Assembly: GCF_017168145.1 (NCBI RefSeq) | Contig: NZ_JADQTL010000010.1 | Coordinates: forward strand, 372,001 to 436,000 | Direction: 5' to 3' | Length of the DNA stretch: 64,000 nt | From: Anaerovorax sp. IOR16 | GTDB taxonomy: Bacteria > Bacillota > Clostridia > Peptostreptococcales > Anaerovoracaceae | Part shown: in pieces, positions 1 through 8,834 of the stretch | Numbering within the stretch: the stretch's first letter is position 1 | How the letters are laid out: every line of letters begins with the position of its first letter | Program-made: the position numbers and the translations under genes | Notes under the pieces: generated by a model | Database searches by the model: none | Told to the model about the DNA's origin: nothing | What the model saw: only the letters and a program-made list of their open reading frames with translations

Positions 1-866
1 TTTTTTGTACAAAATTGACATACAAGCTCCGCTTGTCCGTCCTCTTCCAAAATGGTCTGCAAATCTTTTTTCCCAATACTCATCAACACTTGCTCCAAGC
101 GCTCTTCACAACAATCGCATTCCCATCCAATTTCTCTGAATCCCAGTGTTTCTACTTTAAATTCTTCCGGCATCTCGGAAAAAATGGTCTGCAAGAGCTC
201 CTCTAAAATTGCGTCCTCTGTTTTCCCAGCTGCTTTGTTTGTCATTTCTTCAATTAAAGTACTGATCGGCGTCATCTTATCCAACATCGCTTCAAGCGCA
301 TCCACTGCTTCCGGATTGCCTTGCGGCAGCATTTGAATGATCATACCTCCCGCAGCCGTTACCGAATAATCTCGGCCAATTTTCACACCCAAAGCAACAG
401 ACGACGACTGCTGCTCCGACACAAAAAAGTATGCAGTCAAATCTTCTGCAATTTCTCCCGAAACCAAATCAATTCTTCCAACATAAGGTTCTTTTAAGCC
501 TAAATCCTTAATAACAGTAACCGCCCCAATACCAAGTGCTCCCCCAACATCCAGTTTCCCATTTTCTTTTAATGGCAAATCGACGAATGGATTGGAAATG
601 TAACCTTTAATCTTACCATCTCCCTTAGCGGTAGCTAAGATTTCTTTAGCGGGACCATCTCCTTTAAATTGAACGGTAACCTTATCCTTTTCATTTTTCA
701 TCATCAGTGCCATCATTCCTGTTCCGGTAAGCACTCTTCCTAAAGCTGCCGTAGCAAGCGGCGTTGCCTGATGTATCTTTCTTGCCTCCTCTACCATAGA
801 TGTGGTAATGGATAAATAGACTCGAAAAGACCCACTTTTGTCTATTGCAATTAATGCTTTGCTCAT
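1..866 (-). CDS. hslO: Hsp33 redox-regulated chaperone, 3' end cut by window edge
   Basis: Redox-switched holdase chaperone of the cytoplasm. It is activated when oxidation releases zinc from a C-terminal four-cysteine centre. The reading frame is open from an ATG at 866 to the left edge (288 codons visible). It starts MSKALIAIDKSG and has the Hsp33 N-terminal fold with GDGPAKEI-type glycine-rich segments. The zinc centre is complete: a CDC motif at about residues 250-252 and CQFC at about 283-286. Only the last few residues are missing. The start is supported by an AGGAGAG Shine-Dalgarno just upstream. It lies downstream of the phosphohexomutase on the same strand with a 139-base gap, so cotranscription is possible. 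Family assignment is confident. Confidence 0.93.
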   Translation of the reverse strand, partial: MSKALIAIDKSGSFRVYLSITTSMVEEARKIHQATPLATAALGRVLTGTGMMALMMKNEKDKVTVQFKGDGPAKEILATAKGDGKIKGYISNPFVDLPLKENGKLDVGGALGIGAVTVIKDLGLKEPYVGRIDLVSGEIAEDLTAYFFVSEQQSSSVALGVKIGRDYSVTAAGGMIIQMLPQGNPEAVDALEAMLDKMTPISTLIEEMTNKAAGKTEDAILEELLQTIFSEMPEEFKVETLGFREIGWECDCCEERLEQVLMSIGKKDLQTILEEDGQAELVCQFCTK

Positions 867-1005
867 ACATTCTCTCCTATTTTTAATCTTTGTTTTTTAT
901 AATATTAATTTAACCTAATAGTCTGTAGTTATAATCAACTAACAATATTAATCTGATTGATTATTGTTCAATTTATTACTTTTATTACTATAAATTCTCT
1001 GTTCG

Positions 1006-2844
1006 TTAACAATTTGTATGTACCAATTTTGAAACTTCTGCTTTTAACGCTTCCATTCTGCCATCAACGTCAGATTCATTACTCCCCTGTACAAAGAAAT
1101 AAATCTTCAGCTTTGGCTCGGTTCCCGAAGGGCGAACAATAAAACGGCTTTCATCCTGAAGGTTAAATTGCAGGACATTGGCTTTTGGAAGCCCGGTTTC
1201 ATCCTTCGCATAGTCGATCATCGCAGAAACCGGACTGCCTGCGATACTCGCAGGCGGATTGTTTCGCAATCCGTCCAAAAGCCTCTGCATCTCCTGCATG
1301 CAATACACACCTTCAAATGCAAAATCCAAGAGATCATTTTTATAATACCCAAACTGGTGATATAATTCCTCCAAACGGCGAAACAATGTTTTTCCTTGCT
1401 TCTTATAGTAAGCGATCATTTCACAAAGAAGCATCGAACCATTTACAGCATCCTTATCTCTGACATAACTTCCTGCTAAATATCCATAGCTTTCTTCATA
1501 GCCAAAGATAAAACGATCTTCTTCACCCTTATCTTCTAAAAATCCAATTTGCTCCCCAATGAATTTAAAGCCCGTCAATACTTGAATCAATTCCAGCCCA
1601 TAATGCTTTGCAAGAATTTCAATCATTTTACTTGAGACAATGGTTTTAATCGTTATCGGTTTTTTAGGCATCGGTCGTGGAACTCCTTGCTTTTTTGAAC
1701 CACTTCGCATCTGACATAGATAGTCCAACAGCAAAATTCCTATTTCATTTCCACTTAATAATCGGAATGTGTCTTCCCCAAGAACACCTTTCACACGTAC
1801 TGCAATTGCAACACGGTCACTATCCGGGTCGGTTGCTAACAGTAAGTCCGGTTTTTTCATTATTCCCCGGGTAATCGCACCCGGCCCCACAGCCATCGCC
1901 GTTGCTTCCTTGCAGCGCTTCTCACACAAGGCTAGTCCAAGCTTTAAGGCTTCGATCTTCTCCGGATTTGGATATGGACACGTCGGAAATCTGCCATCCG
2001 GCTTTTCCTGCTCAGGAACGACTTCAAGCTCACGAACTCCAATTTCCTTTAAAATACGACGTACCGGTTTATTCCCGGCGCCATTTAATGGTGTATAAAT
2101 CACCGATAAATCAGAACAATCCACCCCAGTACGTTCTTTCTTAACCGTTTCAATATATTCCGTAATAACATCTTCTGAAATATATTTAATCCTTCCGGTT
2201 TTGGCCGTTTCCTTCCTTTCTTGAAATGGACCAGTCAAACAACGAACCCCATGGAAAAGATCAATCTCATTGATGAGAGAAATCAAAACTTCCGTCTCCT
2301 CTAAATTTAATTGACAGCCTTTATGGTTATAGGCTTTATATCCATTATACATTGCCGGATTATGACTTGCCGTTATCATAATTCCTGCACTGCATCCAAA
2401 ATGTCGTACAGCAAAAGAAAGTGCCGGTGTTGGCATCAGCTCTTTAAACAGATAAACGTCGATGTTGTTTGCCGATAGCACCTGCGCTGATTTTTCTGCA
2501 AATTCTCTTGAATAAATCCGACTGTCATAGGAGATGGCTGCCTTCGGTCTTACTCCTATGGGTGTTTTTCGATTGATATAATCCGCTAACCCTTGCGTTA
2601 CCTTGGTAACAGTATATTCATTGATTCGATTGGTTCCGGCTCCTAAAATTCCCCGTAATCCACCTGTGCCAAATTCAAGTTCTTTATAAAAACGCTCATA
2701 GACTTCCTCCAAAGCTGCTTTGCAGTTTGTCTTTATATTTATTTTTCTATCTAGAGAAATCAACTCCTCACGAAGCTGCGGATCTAAAGCAGGATATTCC
2801 AACCATAGCTTCATTTTTTGAATGACTTCGGTATACTTCTCCAT
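1006..2844 (-). CDS. phospho-sugar mutase (alpha-phosphoglucomutase / phosphomannomutase)
   Basis: Cytoplasmic enzyme interconverting hexose-1-phosphate and hexose-6-phosphate, feeding glycogen, cell-wall and exopolysaccharide precursors. The 612-residue length fits the long PgcA-type Firmicute branch. Visible motifs are the phosphoserine loop TASHNPAMYNGY near residue 150, the metal-binding DPDSDR near 340, the sugar-binding GYEESYGY and the C-terminal phosphate-binding RPSGTEPKLKIY. An AGAAAGGA element precedes the ATG. The gene is divergent from the sigma-54 regulator at 3106 and precedes hslO. Substrate preference (glucose or mannose) cannot be read from the sequence; the architecture resembles Bacillus PgcA. 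Confidence 0.92.
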   Translation of the reverse strand: MEKYTEVIQKMKLWLEYPALDPQLREELISLDRKINIKTNCKAALEEVYERFYKELEFGTGGLRGILGAGTNRINEYTVTKVTQGLADYINRKTPIGVRPKAAISYDSRIYSREFAEKSAQVLSANNIDVYLFKELMPTPALSFAVRHFGCSAGIMITASHNPAMYNGYKAYNHKGCQLNLEETEVLISLINEIDLFHGVRCLTGPFQERKETAKTGRIKYISEDVITEYIETVKKERTGVDCSDLSVIYTPLNGAGNKPVRRILKEIGVRELEVVPEQEKPDGRFPTCPYPNPEKIEALKLGLALCEKRCKEATAMAVGPGAITRGIMKKPDLLLATDPDSDRVAIAVRVKGVLGEDTFRLLSGNEIGILLLDYLCQMRSGSKKQGVPRPMPKKPITIKTIVSSKMIEILAKHYGLELIQVLTGFKFIGEQIGFLEDKGEEDRFIFGYEESYGYLAGSYVRDKDAVNGSMLLCEMIAYYKKQGKTLFRRLEELYHQFGYYKNDLLDFAFEGVYCMQEMQRLLDGLRNNPPASIAGSPVSAMIDYAKDETGLPKANVLQFNLQDESRFIVRPSGTEPKLKIYFFVQGSNESDVDGRMEALKAEVSKLVHTNC

Positions 2845-3105
2845 TTGCCTTTTCCTTTCTCGCTCTATCTATTTATCTTTTTGTTTCACTTGCTTTATAA
2901 AATACTTGATACTTTTTATTCCTATCAAAACCCTAATAAATCCATTACAAAAATGGTTTATATTATAGTTTACCATACTCTAAGAAATATGAAAACCTTC
3001 CTATCATCAATTCCGTATGCTGTCACAGAAACTTCACGGATTCATTGATAAAAAGAAAAGAGTGTTTTATAATGGGTTCAATAAACAAAGATGGGAGTGC
3101 TCGGC

Positions 3106-4542
3106 ATGATTGATATTGCAAGCTTAAAACTGAATCATTTGGATTATTTATTGGTGGTCAACCGAAATTATTCTATTGTATACGGTTCTCGTTATGATAT
3201 GAGAGTGCATGATTCTCTAACCTTAGATAATAGAGATTATATGAACCGCAATCTCTTTGAAGTTTATCCTTCCATACACAGAGAAACCAGTTCTTTTGTA
3301 AAATGCATGACGACCGGTGAAATTGTTGTAAAGAAAAATCAGCAATTCTATAATGACAAAGGTCATCTTTTCTGCACAAATAATATCACCTTTCCCCTCA
3401 TTCTAAAAGGACAAATCATAGGTGCTGTAGAGCTTTCCCAAGATGTCACAACCATAGACAATCTAAGTCATAAAATGAAGCTGAATCAAAATAAAAAATT
3501 TGATGAGTTGGCAAATTCAATCAAAAGAGATGCAAATGGATTTAGTTTTAAGGGTATTTTAACAAAAAATGAAACGATGAAAAAGAACATTGAGCGTGCT
3601 AAAGTATTGGCTCAACTGCCCAGACCAACACTCATTTACGGAGAAACTGGAACTGGGAAAGAATTGTTCGCACAAGCGATGATCAGCAGCAGCGGTATTT
3701 CGAAAAAAAAGGTTGTCATTCAAAACTGCGCCTCTGTCCCAGAAAACTTAATTGAATCCATATTATTTGGTACAGCAAAAGGGGCTTATACAGGCGCTGA
3801 GAATCATAAAGGTTTATTTGAAGAAGCGGACGGTGGTATCTTTTTTTTAGACGAACTCAATTCTTTGCCTTATCATGTGCAAGGTAAACTTCTGCGTGTT
3901 TTGGAAGAAGGTACCTTCCGTCCTGTCGGTGCAAATACAGAGAAAAAGGTATCAGTAAAAATTATTGCCGCAATCAATGTAGATCCTCTTGATGCCATTG
4001 AACGGCACGAACTGAGAAGAGATTTGTTCTATCGATTGAGCAGCGGTATGATTTATCTTCCTCCGTTAAGAGAACGTAAGGATGACATTCTTTTTTACAC
4101 GAAGCATTATATTCAGGAATGCAATGAAATTTATGATAAAAATATAAGCGGAATCACGGATGACTTAAAGAATATTTTCTTAAACTACCGTTGGGACGGA
4201 AACGTACGCGAATTAAAACATATTGTAGAATCCATGATCAGCATATCTGAACATACAATTTTAGATGTAAAGGATCTGCCTGCTTATATGCATGACCGAA
4301 TTATTCAAAAGGACGAACCGAATCTATCGCGAAACCAGGCTATTCAAAAAAAAGGAATTCCAAATCTAACTAAAATCGATAAAGAATACTTTGATTTAAA
4401 AAAGAATTTGGAACGTACCGAAAAGCAATTGGTAATAAAAGCGTTACAGATATCAGAGGGGAATAAAACCAAAGCCGCAGAATTGTTGGGAATACCACGT
4501 CAAACACTAAAATATAAAATTGATAAATTAAATATTTTATAA
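3106..4542 (+). CDS. sigma-54-dependent transcriptional activator (PAS-like, AAA+, Fis)
   Basis: Enhancer-binding protein that remodels sigma-54 RNA polymerase using ATP. I place the start at 3106 rather than the in-frame ATG at 3091 because a GGGAG element sits 8 bases before 3106. In order: an N-terminal PAS-like sensory region (about 1-135); the AAA+ domain with Walker A GETGTGKE near residue 178, the sigma-54-contacting loop as GAYTGA (a common variant of GAFTGA) near 225 and a Walker B FFLDE; and a C-terminal Fis-type helix-turn-helix (GNKTKAAELLGIPRQTLKYK). The layout resembles RocR-type activators of amino-acid catabolism. It is followed by a terminator, then a sigma-54 promoter in front of nhaC, which is the obvious target. 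The ligand is unknown. Confidence 0.9.
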   Translation: MIDIASLKLNHLDYLLVVNRNYSIVYGSRYDMRVHDSLTLDNRDYMNRNLFEVYPSIHRETSSFVKCMTTGEIVVKKNQQFYNDKGHLFCTNNITFPLILKGQIIGAVELSQDVTTIDNLSHKMKLNQNKKFDELANSIKRDANGFSFKGILTKNETMKKNIERAKVLAQLPRPTLIYGETGTGKELFAQAMISSSGISKKKVVIQNCASVPENLIESILFGTAKGAYTGAENHKGLFEEADGGIFFLDELNSLPYHVQGKLLRVLEEGTFRPVGANTEKKVSVKIIAAINVDPLDAIERHELRRDLFYRLSSGMIYLPPLRERKDDILFYTKHYIQECNEIYDKNISGITDDLKNIFLNYRWDGNVRELKHIVESMISISEHTILDVKDLPAYMHDRIIQKDEPNLSRNQAIQKKGIPNLTKIDKEYFDLKKNLERTEKQLVIKALQISEGNKTKAAELLGIPRQTLKYKIDKLNIL

Positions 4543-4618
4543 AATAGTAAAAAAGTAGCTTTTTATCGATATTTCTTTTATCGCATGTGACAAATTTTCG
4601 TCGCAAAATTATTCAATC

Positions 4619-4670
4619 GACAGAAAACCGTCTTTATTCATTATGAAGAGACAGTTTTCTGTCATTTTTA
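4619..4670 (+). terminator. intrinsic terminator after the sigma-54 activator
   Basis: GACAGAAAAC and GTCT pair with AGAC and GTTTTCTGTC across a 15-base loop, followed by TTTTTATTC. It separates the regulator from the nhaC promoter. Confidence 0.75.
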
Positions 4671-4727
4671 TTCTTTTCTTATTATCTTTAAATGAATTGT
4701 AATATATATTATATTAAAACGAAAGAA

Positions 4728-4755
4728 ATAAAACGTTTAAATTTCAACGTTTTAT
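4728..4755. promoter_or_regulatory. inverted repeat, candidate upstream activator site for nhaC-ald
   Basis: Perfect 10-base arms (ATAAAACGTT and AACGTTTTAT) flank an 8-base spacer. The site lies 28 bases upstream of the -24 element of the nhaC promoter. A near-identical site (22 of 24 core positions, inverted orientation) lies upstream of the MttB-family gene at 34580-34603. The binding protein is inferred, not known; the adjacent sigma-54 activator is the first candidate. Confidence 0.65.
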
Positions 4756-4782
4756 TGTTATGTTTTTGTTTATTATCAACAT

Positions 4783-4797
4783 TGGCATAATATTTGC
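4783..4797 (+). promoter_or_regulatory. sigma-54 (-24/-12) promoter of nhaC-ald
   Basis: TGGCATAATATTTGC has the GG of -24 and the GC of -12 at the required 10-base spacing, matching TGGCAY-N5-TTGC. It lies 58 bases before the nhaC start and directly downstream of the sigma-54 activator gene. Confidence 0.85.
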
Positions 4798-4854
4798 CCT
4801 ATAGGGTGGTGTAATTAATCTTTATATTAGCAGGAAAAAAGAGAGGAGTAAATT

Positions 4855-6261
4855 ATGGATAATTACGGAATTTTATCGCTAGCTCCAGCAATGGTTGCAT
4901 TGGTGCTTGCCTTTGTAACAAGAAATGCACTCATATCAATTTTATGTGGTGTTCTAGTTGGAGTAACCATTACAGGACAAAATCTCCTGTTTGGGTTCAC
5001 GGGCATTCTGCAAAACGCTTTGGGCAATGCTGATTTTATTTGGGTAATCAGCATTGAAGTGTTTATTGGTATTATGGTTGCATTATTCCAAAAATCAGGT
5101 GCCATTGATGCCTTTGCCGAAATGATTGCCAGAAAAAACATTAAAGCAAGAGGTGCACAGGTTATTTCCTGGCTTCTTGGTATTTTTATCTTTTTCAGTG
5201 ATTACTTCAGCCCACTTTATGTTGGTACCGTTATGCGTGGAATCACGGATAAGGCACGCGTATCCAGAGAAAAGCTGGCATACATTTGTGACTCTACCTC
5301 TGCCCCGGTTATCACCTTGCTTCCATTTGCTGCATGGGGTGTTTATCTGGCAGGCTTAATGGTAGGGATCGGACCAATTGCCAATGCAAGCATGGCTACG
5401 GATGTTGTTATGCACATGGTTCCATTTAACTTCTATGGATTATTTTCAGTTGTTATGGTAGGACTAATTGCTACAGGCACCCTTCCTGATTTCGGTCCAA
5501 TGAAAAAAGCAGAAGAAAGAGCGCGATTGGAAGGCAAGGTTATTTCCGATACGGCAAGACCTTTAATCTCTGATGAGTTAGAAAAAATCAGACCAAAAGA
5601 AGGCACGAAGCCAAGTCTTGCTTTAAACTTCTTTGCTCCGGCAATTATCATCATTGCAATGACCCTATTTACATGGCTCGTTATGGGCGGCGCAAAGGTA
5701 TTAGAATCCCTTGTTATCGCGGTAACCTATCAATTTATTGTTATGTATTTTCAAAAGATGGGAACGATGCAGGAATTAGTAGATACTGCAATTGAAGGTG
5801 TAAAGAGTGTTATGAGTGCAATGCTTATTTTAGCAATGGCTTATTGCATCAATGTAATCAGTAAAGAAGTAGGCACTGCAAATTATGTAATCAGCGTTAC
5901 AGAAAACTGGATTACACCAACCGTATTATTAGCCATGACCTTTTTACTGTGCGCATTTATTGCTTTCTTTACCGGAACCTCTTGGGGAACCTATGCCATT
6001 ATGACACCAATTTGCATGCCTTTGGCATTCAGCATGACTGGTGGAGAAATCAACACAATTATTTATGCGACCGCAGCAGCAATCATGGGAGGAGGATGTT
6101 TCGGAGATCACTGTTCTCCACTGTCAGATACCACGATTTTATCTTCACTGGCTGCCGGTGCCGACCATGTTGATCACGTAAAAACACAACTTCCTTATGC
6201 AGTTACAGCAGCAACATTATCTGTAGCTGGATTCCTGGTTGTTGGATTTGTTCTAAGCTAA
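4855..6261 (+). CDS. nhaC: NhaC-family Na+/H+ antiporter
   Basis: Polytopic membrane antiporter of the NhaC family, 468 residues with about a dozen hydrophobic segments. The family signature GDHCSPLSDTTILSS is present near residue 420, together with FSDYFSPLYVG and FFTGTSWGTYAIMTP. An AGAGAGGAG element precedes the ATG. It sits behind a sigma-54 promoter and is followed 64 bases later by the alanine-dehydrogenase-like gene, with no terminator between, so the two form an operon. NhaC paralogues next to amino-acid enzymes may exchange an amino acid or amine for sodium or protons rather than act only in pH homeostasis; that is inference. A second NhaC-family gene lies at 30401. Confidence 0.9.
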   Translation: MDNYGILSLAPAMVALVLAFVTRNALISILCGVLVGVTITGQNLLFGFTGILQNALGNADFIWVISIEVFIGIMVALFQKSGAIDAFAEMIARKNIKARGAQVISWLLGIFIFFSDYFSPLYVGTVMRGITDKARVSREKLAYICDSTSAPVITLLPFAAWGVYLAGLMVGIGPIANASMATDVVMHMVPFNFYGLFSVVMVGLIATGTLPDFGPMKKAEERARLEGKVISDTARPLISDELEKIRPKEGTKPSLALNFFAPAIIIIAMTLFTWLVMGGAKVLESLVIAVTYQFIVMYFQKMGTMQELVDTAIEGVKSVMSAMLILAMAYCINVISKEVGTANYVISVTENWITPTVLLAMTFLLCAFIAFFTGTSWGTYAIMTPICMPLAFSMTGGEINTIIYATAAAIMGGGCFGDHCSPLSDTTILSSLAAGADHVDHVKTQLPYAVTAATLSVAGFLVVGFVLS

Positions 6262-6325
6262 TTTTAAAAAATAAAAAAGAAAACAAAAGAAAAATAAACA
6301 AAATGCAATAATATGGAGGCTTAAA

Positions 6326-7444
6326 ATGATTATTGGTGTTTTAAAAGAAGTAAAACAAAATGAATTCCGTGTTGCAGCAACTCCAAACGCTGTAAAAGAA
6401 TTAACACATAGAGGACATGAAGTATATGTAGAAAATAACGCTGGAATCGGAAGTGGTTTTTCCAACGAGCAATATGAACAGGCAGGAGCTGTCATTGCAG
6501 ATTGCGATACCGTTTATGAGAAATCAGACTTGTTTTATAAAGTTAAAGAAATTTTTCCGCAAGAATACAAATACATGAAAAAAGATAAAATTGTTTTTAC
6601 ATACATTCATTCCAATGCACATTTAGAAATGACAAATGCACTGCTGGAAAGTGGAGTAACTTCCATTGCGTATGAAGATGTCATTGATAAAAATGGTAAA
6701 TTTCCGCTCTTAAAGCCTATGAGTGAACTTGCAGGCAAAGGTGGTTTTCTTGCAGGCTTACATTTCAGTCAGGCAGTGAATGGTGGAAAAGGTATTTTAT
6801 TTAATAATGTTTGCGGTGTGCAAACACCTGTTGTAACGATTATCGGTGCTGGAAATTCCGGACTTGGTGCTGCAGAGCTTGCTGCTTCCTTTGGCAATCA
6901 AGTTTATATTCTTGATGTAAGCTTAGAAGCTTTAGAAGAAGCAAAAGCAAAGCTTCCATCTAATGTAACCTGTCTCTTCTCAAATCGTGTAAATTTAGAG
7001 AATTGTCTAAAGAAAACCGATATGTTAATCAATTGTATTTTATGGAATAAAACTAGAAAAGATCACCTAGTAAACCGTGATGATCTGAAGCTTATGAAAA
7101 AAGGCTCGATGATTATTGACGTAGCTTGCGATGACCATGGTGCAATTGAAACCTGCCACTCAACGACTCACAACAATCCAATTTATTATGAAGAAGACAT
7201 CATCCATTATGCAGTCGACAACATTCCGTCCGCATTTGCCCAGACAGCGTCAACGACGTTATGCAATGCAACCTTACCGTATTTAATGGAGATTGCTAAC
7301 AAAGGCTTAAAAAAAGCTCTAAAAGAAAATCCAGGGTTACGTAGAGGTCTTACAACTTATGAAGGAAAGTTAACCCTTGAGGAGACTGCGAAAAAATATA
7401 ACATTAAATTTGTATCTCCGGATGCGATCATCGCAAACTTCTAA
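6326..7444 (+). CDS. ald: alanine dehydrogenase / PNT-family amino-acid dehydrogenase
   Basis: NAD-dependent amino-acid dehydrogenase of the alanine dehydrogenase/transhydrogenase family, 372 residues. Family features: N-terminal KEVKQNEFRVAATP, VKEIFPQEY (substrate lysine), FTYIH, a Rossmann GAGNSGLGAAELAASFG near residue 175, and the C-terminal NATLPYLMEIA. It diverges from typical Ald: the usual SEVAGRM and PGAVP regions read SELAGKGG and PSAFAQ, so the substrate may not be L-alanine. A strong GGAGG precedes the ATG. It is second in the sigma-54-driven nhaC operon, which suggests catabolic deamination coupled to antiport. Family is confident, substrate open. Confidence 0.8.
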   Translation: MIIGVLKEVKQNEFRVAATPNAVKELTHRGHEVYVENNAGIGSGFSNEQYEQAGAVIADCDTVYEKSDLFYKVKEIFPQEYKYMKKDKIVFTYIHSNAHLEMTNALLESGVTSIAYEDVIDKNGKFPLLKPMSELAGKGGFLAGLHFSQAVNGGKGILFNNVCGVQTPVVTIIGAGNSGLGAAELAASFGNQVYILDVSLEALEEAKAKLPSNVTCLFSNRVNLENCLKKTDMLINCILWNKTRKDHLVNRDDLKLMKKGSMIIDVACDDHGAIETCHSTTHNNPIYYEEDIIHYAVDNIPSAFAQTASTTLCNATLPYLMEIANKGLKKALKENPGLRRGLTTYEGKLTLEETAKKYNIKFVSPDAIIANF

Positions 7445-7500
7445 TTTTATTGAACTGAACGAACATACTAATTTTATTTCAACTCCGCTAACCAAAGAAA

Positions 7501-7545
7501 CCTCTAAATCTAGACTTTCAACTAGATTTAGAGGTTTCTTCTTAC
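7501..7545. terminator. bidirectional terminator between ald and the DmpA-type peptidase
   Basis: CCTCTAAATCTAG pairs perfectly with CTAGATTTAGAGG across an 8-base loop. A T-rich tract follows on the plus strand and a shorter one on the minus strand, serving the two convergent genes. Confidence 0.85.
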
Positions 7546-7548
7546 TTT

Positions 7549-8631
7549 TTATAATCTGCTTAAATATTCTTTTAATCCCTTTCTAACTGTGCCTCGAACA
7601 CCGACTACAGTTTCTGCATGATAAAGTGAACTGATAATTGCTTCTTCTGTAGCCTCAGTAGCAGCTTTAAAAACAGGATCCAAATGTTCATCATACATCA
7701 TCTTAGTGGATAGAATATCATCCTCACTATAATGTGCAACTCGATTCGAGGTAGAAAAAGCAACAGCAATATCTCCGCTTCCATTCCCATAGAACGAGCC
7801 GGTTCTTGCCAGTCCCGCTCCCGCACGTTTTGCCACGCGCTTTAACTGACGTTCATTTAATGGTAAATCCGTTGCAATTAGCATGATGATCGAACCCTTA
7901 TCACCTTCTTCGATTTCCAATGTTTTCTTTGACAAAAGTGACTCTTTCTCAGCGTTATCTTTATCCTGAATCTGACGAATACGTTCACCAATGGGATTAC
8001 CTGCTAAAATTAAATCCCCTCGTTCTCCAAAATTGGATAAAACAAGTGCACCAATCGTATAAGATTTCTCTTCTACTTCAAGTACTCTGGAAGCAGAGCC
8101 GATTCCGCCCTTTACGCCAAGACAGCACATCCCTCTTCCGGCACCGACTGCTCCCTCTTCAAAAACTTCCGAAGCAGTTTTTAAAGCTTTCTGCACATGT
8201 TCTTCCTTGACATGAAGTCCGCGTATGTCGTTAAGCTTTCCGTCATTACACTCCATAACCAAAGAATTAACCGTACCCGTCGTCACTCCAATGTCTTCAT
8301 TTTTTTCCAGCATATATTTTACCAAAGCAGTGACTGCCGTACCAACACTTAACGTATTCGTCAGCACAATCGGTGTTTCAATGGTTCCCAATTCTTCCAA
8401 CTGTACTAAGCCTGCACTTTTTCCAAAACCATTTATAACACAACAACCAGCCATTACTTTATCTTGAAACAGATTACCCTCATGAGGTAAAATTGCAGTC
8501 ACTCCGGTCTGTATATCTCCTTGATCCAAAGTCACATGTCCAACCTTTACCCCTGGCACATCGGTAATTAAATTTTTTGTTCCTTTTTTCATCTTACCAA
8601 TGACAATTCCAGTATCTGTATTTAAACCCAT
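7549..8631 (-). CDS. P1-family (DmpA/BapA-type) aminopeptidase
   Basis: Ntn-type autoprocessing aminopeptidase of peptidase family S58, which includes the D-/beta-peptidyl aminopeptidases DmpA and BapA. The 360-residue protein opens with the family motif NLITDVPGVKVGHVT and contains FYGNGSGDIAVAFST, where the Gly-Ser bond is the expected self-cleavage site and Ser the nucleophile (about residue 287). No signal peptide, so cytoplasmic. A GAGGAAG element precedes the ATG. It is monocistronic, divergent from the VanZ-DacF gene and convergent with ald. Whether it cleaves D-amino-acid, beta-amino-acid or ordinary peptides cannot be decided here. Confidence 0.87.
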   Translation of the reverse strand: MGLNTDTGIVIGKMKKGTKNLITDVPGVKVGHVTLDQGDIQTGVTAILPHEGNLFQDKVMAGCCVINGFGKSAGLVQLEELGTIETPIVLTNTLSVGTAVTALVKYMLEKNEDIGVTTGTVNSLVMECNDGKLNDIRGLHVKEEHVQKALKTASEVFEEGAVGAGRGMCCLGVKGGIGSASRVLEVEEKSYTIGALVLSNFGERGDLILAGNPIGERIRQIQDKDNAEKESLLSKKTLEIEEGDKGSIIMLIATDLPLNERQLKRVAKRAGAGLARTGSFYGNGSGDIAVAFSTSNRVAHYSEDDILSTKMMYDEHLDPVFKAATEATEEAIISSLYHAETVVGVRGTVRKGLKEYLSRL

Positions 8632-8834
8632 TCTCGCTTCCTCACTTTTCTAAACATAATAATAGGTTTAGTATAGTATACTCACTAATTTGACGCAACT
8701 AATTACTAATTTTCTATTTCTCATCTACTTCTCAAATAAAATCATTAAATCTTAAGAAATTGACAAGTTTTTATTAAAGTACATTTTTGACTTTTGGGGT
8801 AAAATAGCAACGAACAAAATTATGGAGGCTATTT

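Noticed and set aside
8780-8810. sigma-F/G promoter of the VanZ-DacF gene
   Set aside because: The -10-like word is good but no -35 at the proper spacing could be found, so not called.
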